From Salinimonas iocasae (GTDB taxonomy: Bacteria > Pseudomonadota > Gammaproteobacteria > Enterobacterales > Alteromonadaceae), in contig NZ_CP039852.1 in assembly GCF_006228385.1 (NCBI RefSeq), positions 3,747,476 to 3,811,475 of the forward strand: DNA of 64,000 nucleotides. The letters are read 5' to 3'. Made by a program: the position numbers and the translations under genes. Shown piece by piece: positions 8,981 to 19,800 of the stretch; position 1 is the stretch's first letter, and every line of letters starts with the position of its first letter. The notes beneath the pieces are model-generated. The model made no database searches. It saw only the letters and a program-made list of their open reading frames with translations, and was not told where the DNA came from.

Positions 8981-10462
8981 ATGGCTAATTATTTCAATAC
9001 ATTATCGTTACGACAGCAGCTTGACCAATTGGGTCGCTGCCGCTTTATGAACCGTAGCGAATTTGCTGACGGTTGCCAGTATTTAAAAGGTAAACGCATT
9101 GTTATTGTTGGCTGCGGTGCGCAGGGGCTCAATCAGGGTCTTAACATGCGGGATTCAGGGCTGGATGTTGCCTATGCATTGCGACAGGCGGCAATCGATG
9201 AAAAGCGCGATTCTTATCAGCGCGCCACAGACAATGGCTTTACAGTAGGCACCTATCAACAACTTATTCCGGAAGCTGATCTGGTTTATAACCTGACGCC
9301 GGATAAGCAGCATGCCAGCGTGGTCGAAGCGGTTATGCCGTTAATGAAAGAAGGCGCGGCGCTGGGATATTCACACGGGTTTAATATTGTTGAAGAGGGT
9401 CAGCAGATCCGCGAAGACATTACCGTGGTTATGTGTGCCCCCAAATGTCCGGGTACAGAAGTGCGTGAAGAGTACAAACGCGGTTTCGGTGTGCCGACGC
9501 TAATTGCAGTGCATCCTGAAAACGATCCTAAGCACGAAGGATGGGATATTGCCAAGGCACTGGCCAGCGCAACTGGTGGCGATCGGGCTGGCGTACTGGA
9601 GTCGTCGTTCGTTGCTGAAGTGAAATCTGACCTGATGGGCGAGCAAACCATTTTATGCGGCATGCAGCAGGTTGCGGCCATTCTGTGCTACGAAAAAATG
9701 GTTGAAGATGGCATTGATGAAGCCTACGCCGGTGAACTAATTCAACAAGGCCTGGAGACCATTACCGAAGCGCTTAAAATCGGTGGTGTCACAAACATGA
9801 TGGACCGTCTGTCTAACCCGGCCAAACTCAAAGCTCATCAATTGTCTGAAACATTGAAGACAACCTTGCGTCCGTTATTTGAGAAACACCAGGATGATAT
9901 TATCAGCGGTGAATTTTCTAAAACCATGATGCAGGATTGGGCTAATGGTGACGCCAATCTGCACAAATGGCGCGAGGAAACCGGTCAGTCTGCATTTGAA
10001 AATGCACCTGTGTACGAAGGCAAAATTGCAGAACAAACTTTCTTTGATAAGGGCATCTTGCTGGTTGCCATGATCAAAGCAGGTGTTGAACTGGCCTTCG
10101 ATGTCATGGTGGAAGCCGGTATTTTACCCGAGTCAGCGTACTATGAGTCATTGCATGAAACGCCGCTCATCTCTAACACCATAGCGCGTAAGCGCCTGTA
10201 TGAAATGAACGTGGTGATTTCAGATACCGCCGAGTATGGCAACTATCTGTTCGCCAATGCAGCTATCCCATTGCTTAAAGAAAGCTTTATGCCTTCAGTA
10301 ACAACTGAAATCATTGGTAAAGGGCTGAGCCAGGAGAGTAATCAGGTAGATAATCGTCAACTCGTCGATGTAAACCGGTCGATTCGCCAACATGGTGTAG
10401 AGCAGGTTGGCGATGTGCTGCGAGGCTACATGAAAGATATGAAAGCTATCGTATTTGAGTAA
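8981..10462 (+). CDS. ilvC: Ketol-acid reductoisomerase (class II, NADP+)
   Basis: Enzyme that isomerises and reduces acetolactate or acetohydroxybutyrate to the dihydroxy acid, the step before IlvD. At 493 residues it is the long class II form, with the duplicated C-terminal knotted domain, and it aligns by eye along its length with E. coli IlvC. The Rossmann loop [18 protein letters not shown] is near residues 44-61; metal and substrate residues lie in [14 protein letters not shown] and in the [22 protein letters not shown] block. The ATG at 8981 gives [14 protein letters not shown], the family start; another ATG 15 bp upstream adds MFGNL and cannot be wholly excluded, because an AGAAG precedes it. 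Activated by IlvY from the adjacent divergent gene. Confidence 0.97.
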   Translation: MANYFNTLSLRQQLDQLGRCRFMNRSEFADGCQYLKGKRIVIVGCGAQGLNQGLNMRDSGLDVAYALRQAAIDEKRDSYQRATDNGFTVGTYQQLIPEADLVYNLTPDKQHASVVEAVMPLMKEGAALGYSHGFNIVEEGQQIREDITVVMCAPKCPGTEVREEYKRGFGVPTLIAVHPENDPKHEGWDIAKALASATGGDRAGVLESSFVAEVKSDLMGEQTILCGMQQVAAILCYEKMVEDGIDEAYAGELIQQGLETITEALKIGGVTNMMDRLSNPAKLKAHQLSETLKTTLRPLFEKHQDDIISGEFSKTMMQDWANGDANLHKWREETGQSAFENAPVYEGKIAEQTFFDKGILLVAMIKAGVELAFDVMVEAGILPESAYYESLHETPLISNTIARKRLYEMNVVISDTAEYGNYLFANAAIPLLKESFMPSVTTEIIGKGLSQESNQVDNRQLVDVNRSIRQHGVEQVGDVLRGYMKDMKAIVFE

Positions 10463-10498
10463 CAATTTCTGTCGTTAGGTGCTTAAAGAAGCCCTCTT

Positions 10499-10525
10499 GC
10501 CCGGCCAGTTTGGTCGGGCTTTTTT
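10499..10525 (+). terminator. Intrinsic terminator after ilvC
   Basis: 8-bp stem GCCCGGCC / GGTCGGGC with one G-T wobble, loop AGTTT, then six T. Confidence 0.9.
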
Positions 10526-10892
10526 GTGTCTGGCCCTAAGTACAACAGTTATCACAACTCTCGTAGTGCGATTATTTGGGTTATTACTGGCGGTTTTTTA
10601 CCGATTGCAGCATCCTGAGGTTGAAACTACTGCATAAAAAATGGGTGTTTAATCAGGTCATCCAGACTACAGATTGAATATACCTGCCATTTGTATTAAC
10701 TCTAATATTTAAAAAGTCCTTTATTTCATAAACATTAACTAAAATTAATATTAATCCCTAAACCAACTTTTCATCGCCTAAGGCCCGTGTGGTCTGCCTT
10801 TAATGATGCTTACTAATAATTCGGACATCTCTTAACTTACCTATTTGTAAAATAATTGTGAAATTCTGCATCCGGTGTATAGCAAGCTTCGT
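10526..10892. other. Non-coding stretch before the CHRD gene
   Basis: About 370 bp of AT-rich sequence with no convincing ORF, repeat or RNA gene. It probably contains the promoter of the CHRD-domain gene; I could not choose a clear -35/-10 pair. Confidence 0.5.
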
Positions 10893-10944
10893 TTGGTAAG
10901 TATTGATGGCGGATTCCTGAACGGGAAATATCAATATTTACCAA
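10893..10944 (+). promoter_or_regulatory. 15-bp inverted repeat in the leader of the CHRD gene
   Basis: Arms TTGGTAAGTATTGAT (10893-10907) and ATCAATATTTACCAA (10930-10944) are complementary over 15 bp with a single G-T position, separated by 22 bases. The second arm ends four bases before the GGAG ribosome site (10949-10952). It could be an operator or an RNA stem next to the ribosome site. Confidence 0.6.
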
Positions 10945-10960
10945 TAACGGAGACAAAGCT

Positions 10961-11455
10961 ATGTTGAAGAAAATTGCAATTTCGCTTGCGCTGATCGGCG
11001 CGTCCAATCAGGTATATGCGGGCCACACCAACAATGTTCTTGAGGCATCACTGGATGGTCGTCAGGAGGTGAGTAACGCGGATAATAACCGTATATCCGG
11101 CGACCCAAATGGGCGAGGAGAAGCCTATGTGTTTGGTATTGACGGCGATCCCAATACCTTATGTTATGTGTTAACTGTAGATAAAATTCAATTAGTACCG
11201 GTGGGTGAAGGAATGGCCGCGCATATTCATAAAGGCGCAGCGGGTACTAATGGCCCCGTTGTCGCCGTCTTGGCAGGGCCAGAAGATGGTAATGCGGCAG
11301 ACTGTCTGACAGAAGGTGTGGAATCTGCGAAATTTCCAATGGGACCGGTGGTTCAGGAAATTCTTGAGCATCCTGAAGACTATTATATCAATGTCCACAA
11401 CCCGGATTATCCAGCCGGCGCCATTCGCGGCCAGTTGATGCCCCAGGGTAACTAA
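10961..11455 (+). CDS. Exported CHRD-domain protein
   Basis: A 164-residue secreted protein. Residues 1-21 form a signal peptide ending in a VYA-G cleavage site. The rest is one CHRD domain, recognised by LEASLDGRQEV near the start, AHIHKGAAGTNGPVVA in the middle and the closing YYINVHNPDYPAGAIRGQL. CHRD domains were named from chordin; in bacteria they occur in exported proteins of unknown role. The ribosome site GGAG sits 8 bases before the ATG, preceded by a long inverted repeat. It stands alone between ilvC and a convergent efflux gene. Confidence 0.88.
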   Translation: MLKKIAISLALIGASNQVYAGHTNNVLEASLDGRQEVSNADNNRISGDPNGRGEAYVFGIDGDPNTLCYVLTVDKIQLVPVGEGMAAHIHKGAAGTNGPVVAVLAGPEDGNAADCLTEGVESAKFPMGPVVQEILEHPEDYYINVHNPDYPAGAIRGQLMPQGN

Positions 11456-11470
11456 AGTAAGCATTTATAT

Positions 11471-11496
11471 GCCGCAGTAGCCGTCTTCGCTGCGGC
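11471..11496. terminator. Hairpin between convergent CHRD and MFS genes
   Basis: 7-bp perfect stem GCCGCAG / CTGCGGC with a 12-base loop, without a proper T-tract on either side. It is placed where a bidirectional terminator would be, but is weak by sequence. Confidence 0.4.
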
Positions 11497-11506
11497 AGCT
11501 TAATCT

Positions 11507-12742
11507 TTATTCTTCAGCCAGAATTTCATGTCGCTCCCGTTCGGCAAAATATACCGAAATCGCTGCTAACACGAAAAAAGCTAAAAAGCCCAGTCCGATA
11601 GGATAAAGGTTTGTGGTTAAAAAGCTGTCTATAGTTAGCGCCACCGGCACTGCAATCAGGCTGGAAAGCGAGCCAATTATAGCTGCACCCAATCCAGCCA
11701 TATCACCCAGTGGCTGCATTGCCATGGCATTCAGATTACCGAATAAGATACCTACAAAGAAAAAGCCACAGAACAATGTTGCAATGGTTACTACCAGAGG
11801 TGGCAAGCCATCGAAGCTCAATAAGATAACGTTTAGCAAGCCGGCAAAAACAATAACGCCCACAAGCGCAATGCGAACCAGCTTACTCATGCCGAATCGC
11901 ATTACCATAGTCCCATTAAAAAACGACGCCAGACCAATTGAGAACGCCAGTGTGGCAAAGATATAAGGAAACATCTCACCAGTATCGTAAAACTCCTGAA
12001 AAATAGTCTGTGAAGCGCTCAGGTAAGCAAGAAAAGACCCGAAGATACAGCCCATGGCCAGCGTATAGCCCATTACCGACATGTGCGTCAGGATAAACGA
12101 AGAAGAGCGACCAAACTGATTCCATGAAAAAGGTTGCCGCCGGGCCTTTATGAGGGTTTCGGGCTGACGCCAGAAATACCAGCTACCGGCAATCACCGCA
12201 AAAATCAGAAACAGACTGAAAATATGGCGCCAGGTGAAAAAGAGCAAGACGGCCTGCCCGACCATAGGCGCCAGCATCGGAACGATGATAAATACCATCA
12301 TAATAAACGACATAACCCGCGCCATTCCGTCGCCGACGTACAGGTCACGTATAATAGCCATTGCCGCGATACGAGGTCCGGAAACACCAAATGCCTGAAT
12401 CAGGCGCCCGGCGAGCATCGTATTCATATCATTAGCCTGCATACAGACCAGCGACCCTACAGCAAAAATACATAAACCAAGCAAAATGGTTTCGCGCCGA
12501 CCACGGCTATCCGAGTATGGACCAAAGAAAAGTTGCCCGAATGCCATACCACCAAAAAACACCGATACAATCAGATGCGCATCGTGTTCATCTTTAGCAT
12601 TAAGCGCTTCGCCAATTTGAGACAACGCCGGCAACATTGCGTCAATACTCAGCGCCACCAGCGATGTCATCAACGCCATCAGGGCAACGAATTCCTGTAA
12701 CGCCAGGGTAGGCGAAGCTTTAGTATTGGTGGCGGGTTTCAC
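11507..12742 (-). CDS. MFS transporter, Bcr/CflA-type drug efflux
   Basis: A 411-residue inner-membrane protein with 12 predicted helices. The Bcr/CflA signature region is clear: ALSIDAMLPALSQIGEAL in helix 1, GMAFGQLFFGPYSDSRGRR in the loop 2-3 (MFS motif A) and the helix-4 motif around LIQAFGVSGPRIAAMAIIRDLY. This family exports drugs such as bicyclomycin and, in some members, sulfonamides or cysteine; substrate here is unknown. It begins with GTG at 12742, with AAGGA about 10 bases upstream, and its upstream region holds a two-tier hairpin (12813-12847). Confidence 0.9.
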   Translation of the reverse strand: MKPATNTKASPTLALQEFVALMALMTSLVALSIDAMLPALSQIGEALNAKDEHDAHLIVSVFFGGMAFGQLFFGPYSDSRGRRETILLGLCIFAVGSLVCMQANDMNTMLAGRLIQAFGVSGPRIAAMAIIRDLYVGDGMARVMSFIMMVFIIVPMLAPMVGQAVLLFFTWRHIFSLFLIFAVIAGSWYFWRQPETLIKARRQPFSWNQFGRSSSFILTHMSVMGYTLAMGCIFGSFLAYLSASQTIFQEFYDTGEMFPYIFATLAFSIGLASFFNGTMVMRFGMSKLVRIALVGVIVFAGLLNVILLSFDGLPPLVVTIATLFCGFFFVGILFGNLNAMAMQPLGDMAGLGAAIIGSLSSLIAVPVALTIDSFLTTNLYPIGLGFLAFFVLAAISVYFAERERHEILAEE

Positions 12743-12812
12743 GCAGGTCAGATCCTTTTAATGCAGACTCAGGCAGGCTGGTAAACTGTAAAGGCGTCAG
12801 TGTACAGTAAAA

Positions 12813-12847
12813 CGGCTGCAAACATAGCGGTTTGCTATATGCAGCCG
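12813..12847 (-). promoter_or_regulatory. Two-tier hairpin upstream of the MFS efflux gene
   Basis: Outer arms CGGCTGCA / TGCAGCCG (8 bp) enclose inner arms ATAGC / GCTAT around GGTTT. On the minus strand it is followed by TTTT. It may be a second terminator for the S9 peptidase transcript or an operator for the efflux gene. Confidence 0.45.
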
Positions 12848-12868
12848 CATTGATGCGATTAGACTGTG

Positions 12869-12892
12869 AAAAAAGCCGGCATCAGGGCCGGC
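12869..12892 (-). terminator. Intrinsic terminator of the S9 peptidase gene
   Basis: GCCGGC / GCCGGC stem with a 6-base loop, followed on the minus strand by six T, beginning 8 bp after the stop codon. Confidence 0.85.
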
Positions 12893-12900
12893 TGTGGTTG

Positions 12901-14859
12901 TTAATGCAGGTACTGATTCAAAAACGCATCCATTTCTGCGAAGAACCGATGGCGATTTCGTTGAATAGACAAGTGATGGTCCCCCGCCTCCAGCTCCACA
13001 TATTTAAACGCCGGGTGATCATGATCTTCTAACTCTTCTGCCATCATCCTGCTGTGTCTGACTGACACGCGTCGATCTTCTTCCCCGTGAACCAATAAAA
13101 CAGGCGTGGTAATTTTCTCAGCATGATACAGCGGCGATCGTGCTTCCAAATCATCACTATTATCGCCTATCTGATTTTTTACAAATTCATGGTTAACAAA
13201 GTTGCGGGCATTTCGCTCCAGATACTTAAGATCACTGACCCCGTTCACGCTGATAGCGCAAGCAAACAGATCAGGCGTTTTTACTGTCGCCATCAATGCG
13301 GCATACCCGCCGTAACTTCCACCTACAATACAGATCTTCTCTTTATCTGCATGGCCTTTCTCGATCATCCAGTTTGTAGCATCAGTGATATCGTCCTGCA
13401 TCTGAAGTCCCCAGCCTTTCATCTGCGCATTAGCAAATTCATAACCGTAGCCGGTGGAGCCCCTGAAGTTCGGGCGAAGCACCGCGTATCCGCGGCTGGT
13501 GAAATAAGCAATCCAGTAGTTGAAGCCGTCGAAGTCTCTTGCTCCGGGGCCACCATGTGGATGAATAACGGTAGGATAAGGCGGCTTACCGGTCACAGGG
13601 AGTGTTAAATAAGCTTCGATTTCCAGCCCGTCACGCGCTTTATAAGTGACTTTCTCATTGGCCGGTATTGTTTGTCCCGCCAGTTGCGGATAAAGATTAA
13701 ACAGACCATCTATCTTGTTGGTCTTCGTATTACCCAGACTGATATAGGGCGGGGTCCCATCCATTTCTGAGTGCAGGATGTAGTAGGTTTCATCAGCATT
13801 AAAACTTAAGATAGTATTAGTGAATTCCGGTAAAGCTTTGTCCAGCATAGTTTGCAACTTAGCCCACCGGGGCTGCCAGTAATACTCACCGTTCTTGGCC
13901 TGAGGATGGTTGATACCAATCGCCTCTCCGGTTTTTGGCGAATAGATCAGGCTACCATCAACATCATAATTATCATCCGCGTAAACCAGCTCGCTCTTGC
14001 GATTATCCAGCGTCATTTTATACAGCGCCAGAAAATCACCCTTATAGGCGGTGTAGTAAAGAATGTTGGGGTCCAGCCCGAACCCTTTGGGGTACATTCC
14101 CTTTTCATTCATCGCGTTATAGCTAAATAAGGTTTCCCAGTCTGCCTCTTCATTCTCACGCACAATCACTTCTGTTTCGCCGTTGTCATAATTTCTGGCG
14201 ATGCCTAGACGCAATGCGGATTGCTGGTCAGTTATCCAGTCACGTACTTTGCGCTTCGCCCGCTCGATCCGTGTGCGATGAAACGTGTTTACATTAATTT
14301 TGAATACTGAGGGTGTCGCTACGGTATTGGTATCTACCTGCATCATGATATGGTCAGGGTCATCATCCAGCCAGTCGACAACGCTGTCCAAATACTGAGG
14401 ATTTACCTTCAATCGGCTGGTTTTCCTCAATCGATCGACATCAATGATTGTTCTGAGCTTCTCATCAGGTTTGGTGTAGTCCATGATAAACATACGGGTT
14501 TTATGAAATTTGACATGCCGCTGTTTGACTTCATATAACGCGCTAACTGCTAACTTTGTGTTATTAACCCAGCGATACCAGCTTATTTTTACTTTTTCAT
14601 TGTCCGAACGTAACAGATAATCGGTCGAGCCTTTCTTAAAATCGTACACCTGAAGAATCGCTAAATCCTCGCCCTCCATGGTTAGATTATGGGTATAGGC
14701 GATACGTCCACCATCAGGTGAAAGACGAACTTTCTGAATTTTTGGAAGCTTGCTGAATGCACTTACCGGCAATTGCGCCGAGGATTCGGCGTTTACACCA
14801 ACACTAATAAAAAAGGTAAGAGTGACGCCAACTACTTTGGCTAAATTGCGTCCTTTCAC
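12901..14859 (-). CDS. Exported S9 (prolyl oligopeptidase-type) peptidase
   Basis: A 652-residue serine peptidase. A Sec signal peptide ends near SVGVNA (about residue 24), so it acts in the periplasm or outside. Residues about 30-390 resemble the beta-propeller that filters substrates; the C-terminal alpha/beta hydrolase domain carries the nucleophile in GGSYGGYAAL (near residue 515), the acid in HGEEDRRVS (near 593) and the histidine in AGDHHLS (near 628). S9 enzymes cleave short peptides, often after proline or as acylaminoacyl- or dipeptidyl-peptidases; subtype is not determined here. A second S9 gene lies at 35.7-37.6 kb. Confidence 0.92.
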   Translation of the reverse strand: MKGRNLAKVVGVTLTFFISVGVNAESSAQLPVSAFSKLPKIQKVRLSPDGGRIAYTHNLTMEGEDLAILQVYDFKKGSTDYLLRSDNEKVKISWYRWVNNTKLAVSALYEVKQRHVKFHKTRMFIMDYTKPDEKLRTIIDVDRLRKTSRLKVNPQYLDSVVDWLDDDPDHIMMQVDTNTVATPSVFKINVNTFHRTRIERAKRKVRDWITDQQSALRLGIARNYDNGETEVIVRENEEADWETLFSYNAMNEKGMYPKGFGLDPNILYYTAYKGDFLALYKMTLDNRKSELVYADDNYDVDGSLIYSPKTGEAIGINHPQAKNGEYYWQPRWAKLQTMLDKALPEFTNTILSFNADETYYILHSEMDGTPPYISLGNTKTNKIDGLFNLYPQLAGQTIPANEKVTYKARDGLEIEAYLTLPVTGKPPYPTVIHPHGGPGARDFDGFNYWIAYFTSRGYAVLRPNFRGSTGYGYEFANAQMKGWGLQMQDDITDATNWMIEKGHADKEKICIVGGSYGGYAALMATVKTPDLFACAISVNGVSDLKYLERNARNFVNHEFVKNQIGDNSDDLEARSPLYHAEKITTPVLLVHGEEDRRVSVRHSRMMAEELEDHDHPAFKYVELEAGDHHLSIQRNRHRFFAEMDAFLNQYLH

Positions 14860-15103
14860 GTATCTATCCTTATTAAATTCTGACTAAGCAGGTATATCCT
14901 GAATTTGTTGCAACCTGTCGCAGCTGATCTTCGCACTGCGTCCGACGATAATATACTAGAGTCGATAAGATAAACATCGTATTGTACCGGCTTTATCCGG
15001 CACGCCAATATCGTCCTGCGCACATCGCAGTTGTTTCACAAGGCTGCCCGAATGGGTTGTTGTCGAAGTATCTCACCATCAAAAAGGATTAAAAAGTAAA
15101 CGC

Positions 15104-16861
15104 ATGCCAATCGTTACTCAATTAAAAAAGCGCTGCCTTTTTATGCTATTGGTTTTATTGCCAATGCAGGCGCTGGCTGAGTTAGAGTTTACTATTGAAG
15201 GGATTGACGACGATACGCTTGAAGATAATATCCGGTTGCACCTCAAAAGCCTGGATATAGGTCAGGACGCATTGAGCGATCCATTCTGGCAGGAAGAAGT
15301 CAGCAAAACTGTATCCACAGCGGTTGAACCATTTGGCTATTACAACAGCACCACGCTGATTCGTACCGCCGATGATGGTGACGTCATTCTTGATGTATCG
15401 CTGGACTCGCCGCTGAAAGTAACCAATGTTACCCGGGAAATTATTGGCGCTGGCCGTGCAGATAAGAAGTTCCGCAATACATTTAACAGTTTTCCTTTGG
15501 AAAAAGGAGATGTGCTGCTTCACCAAGAGTATGAAAGTTTTAAATCCAGGATGTTCAACTATGCCCTGAATCACGGGTATTTTGATTTTCACTGGCAGGC
15601 AACGCGACTGGATTTGGTGCGCGAGGAGCGTGCAGCGAATATTCTGTTAATTGCGCAGAGCGGTCCGCGCTATGAGTTTGGTGAGGTGACGCTTAATGGT
15701 GAAGACAAGGCTGAAGATATCGTTCGACGACTTCAGCCCTTTACGCTGGGCGAACCTTACACCGCTGATCAGCTGGCAGAATTCAACCGGCGTCTCAATG
15801 CGACCGGCTACTTTTCCCGCGTGATTGCCAGGCCGGTGGTCAGCCAGGCGCAGGGTACCCGGGTCCCCATTGAGATTACGCTGGCCCATAAACCCAGAGA
15901 CAATTTTAACGTGGGAGTTGGCGCTGCAACCGACACGGGTCCGCGCCTGCGGTTAAAGTGGGAGCGCCCATGGGTCAATGACAAAGGGCATTCTGCCAAC
16001 GCCGAACTGTTCATATCTGCACCCGAGCAATCAATAACAGCTGATTATCTGGTGCCGATGGGTGACCTTAAAAATGACTACCTGAAATATGAGGCGGGCT
16101 ATCAGTTTTTAGATTATGACAACACCAATACAGAAAGTGAAACCCTGTCATTATCTGTTCATCGAATCACGCAGGAAATTGAGTCACCTTGGCAAAATGA
16201 CTATTCAGCGACCTTCTTACGTGAAAAATATAAGGTCGATGACGATCCCAGCCAGACAACCCAGTTGCTGATGCCTGGTTACGCCTTGCAGTATCTGGTA
16301 AAGGACGACACGCTGAACATCACCCATGGAACCTACTTCAGAACGGGCATTCAGGTTGGTCGCGAGGGCATTGGCTCCGATATTGATATTGTGAAAGCCA
16401 CCGCCGAGGCCAGAATTATCCGAACCGTTGGTAAACATCGCTTTATGGTGCGCTCGGAAATTGGCGCGATAGAAACAGACAGCTTTGTCGAAGTACCGGC
16501 GTCCGTGCGCTTTTATGCGGGTGGTGACCAAAGCGTTCGGGGGTTTGGTTATCGGGATATTTCGCCTGAAGGTGAAATCTTTAATCCGGTATTAGGTGCG
16601 GTGCAAAAATCAGCCGGGGCGAAATATCTTGCTACCATCGGTACTGAATACGCCTATCAGGTAGCGGAAAACTGGCGCGCTGCCGCTTTTTTAGATGTCG
16701 GTACCGCCACCAACGATTTTGAAGAAGACCCAGCTATTGGTATCGGCCCCGGTGCACACTGGTTATCGCCTATTGGGCCGGTTCGTTTTTATTTTGCCTG
16801 GGGTTTTTCCGATTTTGAAAATGACTGGCGAATTCACTTTATGATTGGGCCTGAGTTATGA
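15104..16861 (+). CDS. tamA: Outer-membrane translocation and assembly module protein TamA
   Basis: Omp85-family outer-membrane protein of 585 residues. A signal peptide ends at ALA (about residue 25), followed by about 240 residues of POTRA-type domains (KSFKSRM/NYALNHGYFDFHW and the VTLNGEDKAEDIV repeat) and a 16-strand barrel. The Omp85 hallmark VRGFGYRD is near residue 478. With TamB it forms an envelope-spanning module that helps insert some outer-membrane proteins and supports phospholipid transport. It overlaps tamB by 4 bp (ATGA), showing coupled translation. Confidence 0.96.
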   Translation: MPIVTQLKKRCLFMLLVLLPMQALAELEFTIEGIDDDTLEDNIRLHLKSLDIGQDALSDPFWQEEVSKTVSTAVEPFGYYNSTTLIRTADDGDVILDVSLDSPLKVTNVTREIIGAGRADKKFRNTFNSFPLEKGDVLLHQEYESFKSRMFNYALNHGYFDFHWQATRLDLVREERAANILLIAQSGPRYEFGEVTLNGEDKAEDIVRRLQPFTLGEPYTADQLAEFNRRLNATGYFSRVIARPVVSQAQGTRVPIEITLAHKPRDNFNVGVGAATDTGPRLRLKWERPWVNDKGHSANAELFISAPEQSITADYLVPMGDLKNDYLKYEAGYQFLDYDNTNTESETLSLSVHRITQEIESPWQNDYSATFLREKYKVDDDPSQTTQLLMPGYALQYLVKDDTLNITHGTYFRTGIQVGREGIGSDIDIVKATAEARIIRTVGKHRFMVRSEIGAIETDSFVEVPASVRFYAGGDQSVRGFGYRDISPEGEIFNPVLGAVQKSAGAKYLATIGTEYAYQVAENWRAAAFLDVGTATNDFEEDPAIGIGPGAHWLSPIGPVRFYFAWGFSDFENDWRIHFMIGPEL

Positions 16862-19800
16862 AGAAGCGCAAGATGGCTCTTTGGGTTCTAGCGCCCATTT
16901 TACTGCTTATTTTGCTTATCGGAATTCTGATAAGCCCTCTGGGCAGCCCGTTGCTGGGCCCCCTGGCTTCTGCGGTTGTTCCAAACCTTGAAATTGAAGA
17001 CGTTTCCGGTTCGCCACTCAGCACTTTCACGGTAGAGGGCGTGTCGTGGAAAAATGAACAATGGCAGGTTGAGGTAAACAGCGCATCAATTAATCTGGTA
17101 CTGGGCTGCCTGTTTTCCAACAAAGTTTGTATAGACTTTGTCACTACTGATGGCGTTGCGGTCAGTCAGATTGGCGAAGCGCCCGAAGAAGAGCCGCCGG
17201 CATCGGAAGAGCCTTTCTCTATGCCAATAACGGTCGTTATTCAGCAGGCTAAATTGACGGACACACAATTTAAAATGGCCGGTCAGAAAATTGAGCTGGC
17301 ATCGTTGTTTTTGAAAGGCCGCATGGCAGATGTGTTGACGCTGGACCCTGTAGAGCTTGAAGGGTTGCGTATCACATTACCCCAAACTACCCAGCCCCCT
17401 CCTCAGGTTAACGACACGCCAGTCAATTATGCGCTCAGTTACACTGCGCCTGAGCTGCCGGAAATAAAAACGCCAGTCCCGATCAATGTGACAGCGTTCA
17501 GCTTAAAAGATATCCGAATCGTTACCGGCGAGCAGACTCAGAAAATAAATATCGTTGCCTTCGATACCTTTTCGTTCTCTGACTACACCATGGATCTTAA
17601 TGGGTTACACGTGAAGCATGAGATGGGGCAGGCGGACTTGTCATTTGCTGGCACCTTAAAAGAAAATTATCCGATAAACAGCGATCTCATCGCCAAATTC
17701 ACTTTGCCTGACGGCCAGTCTCAACAAGTTAAACTTAATCTCGATGGGTCATTGAGTGCGCTGGAGCTAAACGTGCAGGCAGCCGGACAATATCAGGCGA
17801 ATGTACAGGCCACTGCAGATATTCTAAACGATGACCTGCCGGCTAAACTAAACGTCACCTGGCCTGAACAAGCGTTGCCGGGTATGCCGGATAGCAAACT
17901 GTATAAAGGCCAGCTGACCGCACGTGGTCAGATGGGAAACTATCAGGTGAAGGGAAACACCGCCGCAGATGCTCCTCAGGTAGGCAGGGTACCGGTAAGC
18001 CTCGATATTGTATTGAACAGTAAAAATATCACTGTAAATAGTTTGGATGCAGAACTGTTAGAAGGCACTGTCAGTAATACCGGAACGCTATACCTTAACG
18101 AGTCAGTCAGCTGGTCGGGAAAGACCAGGCTGAAAAATATCTCAACTCTGCCGCTTGTCAGCAGTGGACCGACAGAGGTATCTGGCGAGTTCACCAGTTT
18201 GATGCAATATGACCAGAAAGGTATTCAGGCAAGCCTGACAGATCTGGATATCAGTGGCCGCCAGGGTGGTTTTGATTTGAATATAAAGGGTTCTGCTGTT
18301 TATTCAGGCCCGAATGAGTTGTTAGTGACATCGGTACAGTTAACACAGGGAGAGAACCAGGCCGAAGTAGCCGGTCAGCTAATAAAGAATCGGTTATTGA
18401 AGGGAACCGTGCAGGCACAACTCACGGAGCTGGATGCGCTTTATCCGGGACTTAATGGCTCAGTGACGGCGGATATTGATGTCTCAGGTGACTGGAAAGA
18501 TCCAGCCGCAGAGGGCTCTGTGTCATTAGATGATGTACAGGTACCAGCGTCACTGAACCCCTCTCTGGCGCAGCAGGGAGCGGTAAACGGTGATTTATCG
18601 GTTAGTGGTAAACTGTCTGATCACCATGTAGAAACCCGGATAAGCATGCCTGAACATTTACTGTCGATTGTTGTTGACGGTGCCTGGGAGGGTGAGCGCT
18701 GGAAGGGCATGATTACCGATAGCCAGATAGGTGTTTTTTCTACCCGCTGGGAACTTGAATCCCCGTTTACTGTTGCTGTCCGGCCCTCACCCTTTAGCAC
18801 AAAAATTACCGCACACTGCTGGGATTCCCGCAATGAAGGCGAGCTGTGCATGCGGGATTTGCTTTATAAAAATGACGTTGCCCGGTGGAATATTGATGCT
18901 AATCGCCTGCCGGTCGGCTTATGGGCCAGTGAGTTTTTAGGTGAGCTTGTTCCTGAGCCGCCAGAGGCTACCGCATCACTGACCACTCAAGGCAAGATGC
19001 CGATAGGTGAGCGACCGCAAGGGACATTTTCTCTGAATGTGACACCCGCTACATGGGCGCTTGGAAAAGACGGCAATGTCGCTATTAATGTTGATGCAAT
19101 CAACGCCAGTGGTGAGCTGACAAAAGATGAACTCACCGCCTCTGCTTCACTGGAAAGTGAACAGCTTGGTAATGTGAATGCTCAGGTAAAAACACGTCCG
19201 TTTTCGGACAGTCCTACCATTGATGGCAATATCTCGGTGGATGATATACAGGTTGCGCCACTTAAGCCCATTTCGCCGGCAATACGGGAGCTGACCGGTT
19301 CGATTAACGGTGATATTAAGCTTAGCGGTGAGCTGGGATCACCTCAGCTTAATGGCGAGGTCAAGCTGGCTAACGGTAATATTGATATTGAAGACACCCC
19401 TGCGGCAATAGGTGACTGGACCCAGGATATTCGGTTTAATGGCACAAGTGCCCAGTTTGACGGTCAGTTCTCGCTTGGTCCGGGTCAGGGCCAGTTACAG
19501 GGGGATATCGACTGGTCCACGCCACGTACGCCCAAATTGTCGCTAACGCTGACCGGTGACCGACTGGAGGTTCAGCAGCGCGACGTTACAGTCAGGATTT
19601 CGCCTGATCTGGAAGCAACCGTATCACCCGAGGCCGTAGAGGTAAGAGGCACGGTAAATATTCCCTGGGCAAGGGCGAAAATAGAAGAGCTGCCCGAAAG
19701 TGCCGTGGCGCCTTCTAAAGATGTCTATCTGCGAGGTGAGCCGCCGAAAGAAGATCCCCTTAGCATCGTCAATGCGGATATTGATGTCTTAATTGATGAT

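Noticed and set aside
15182..15592. Minus frames inside tamA and tamB
   Set aside because: They are opposite-strand shadows of long, well-supported genes.
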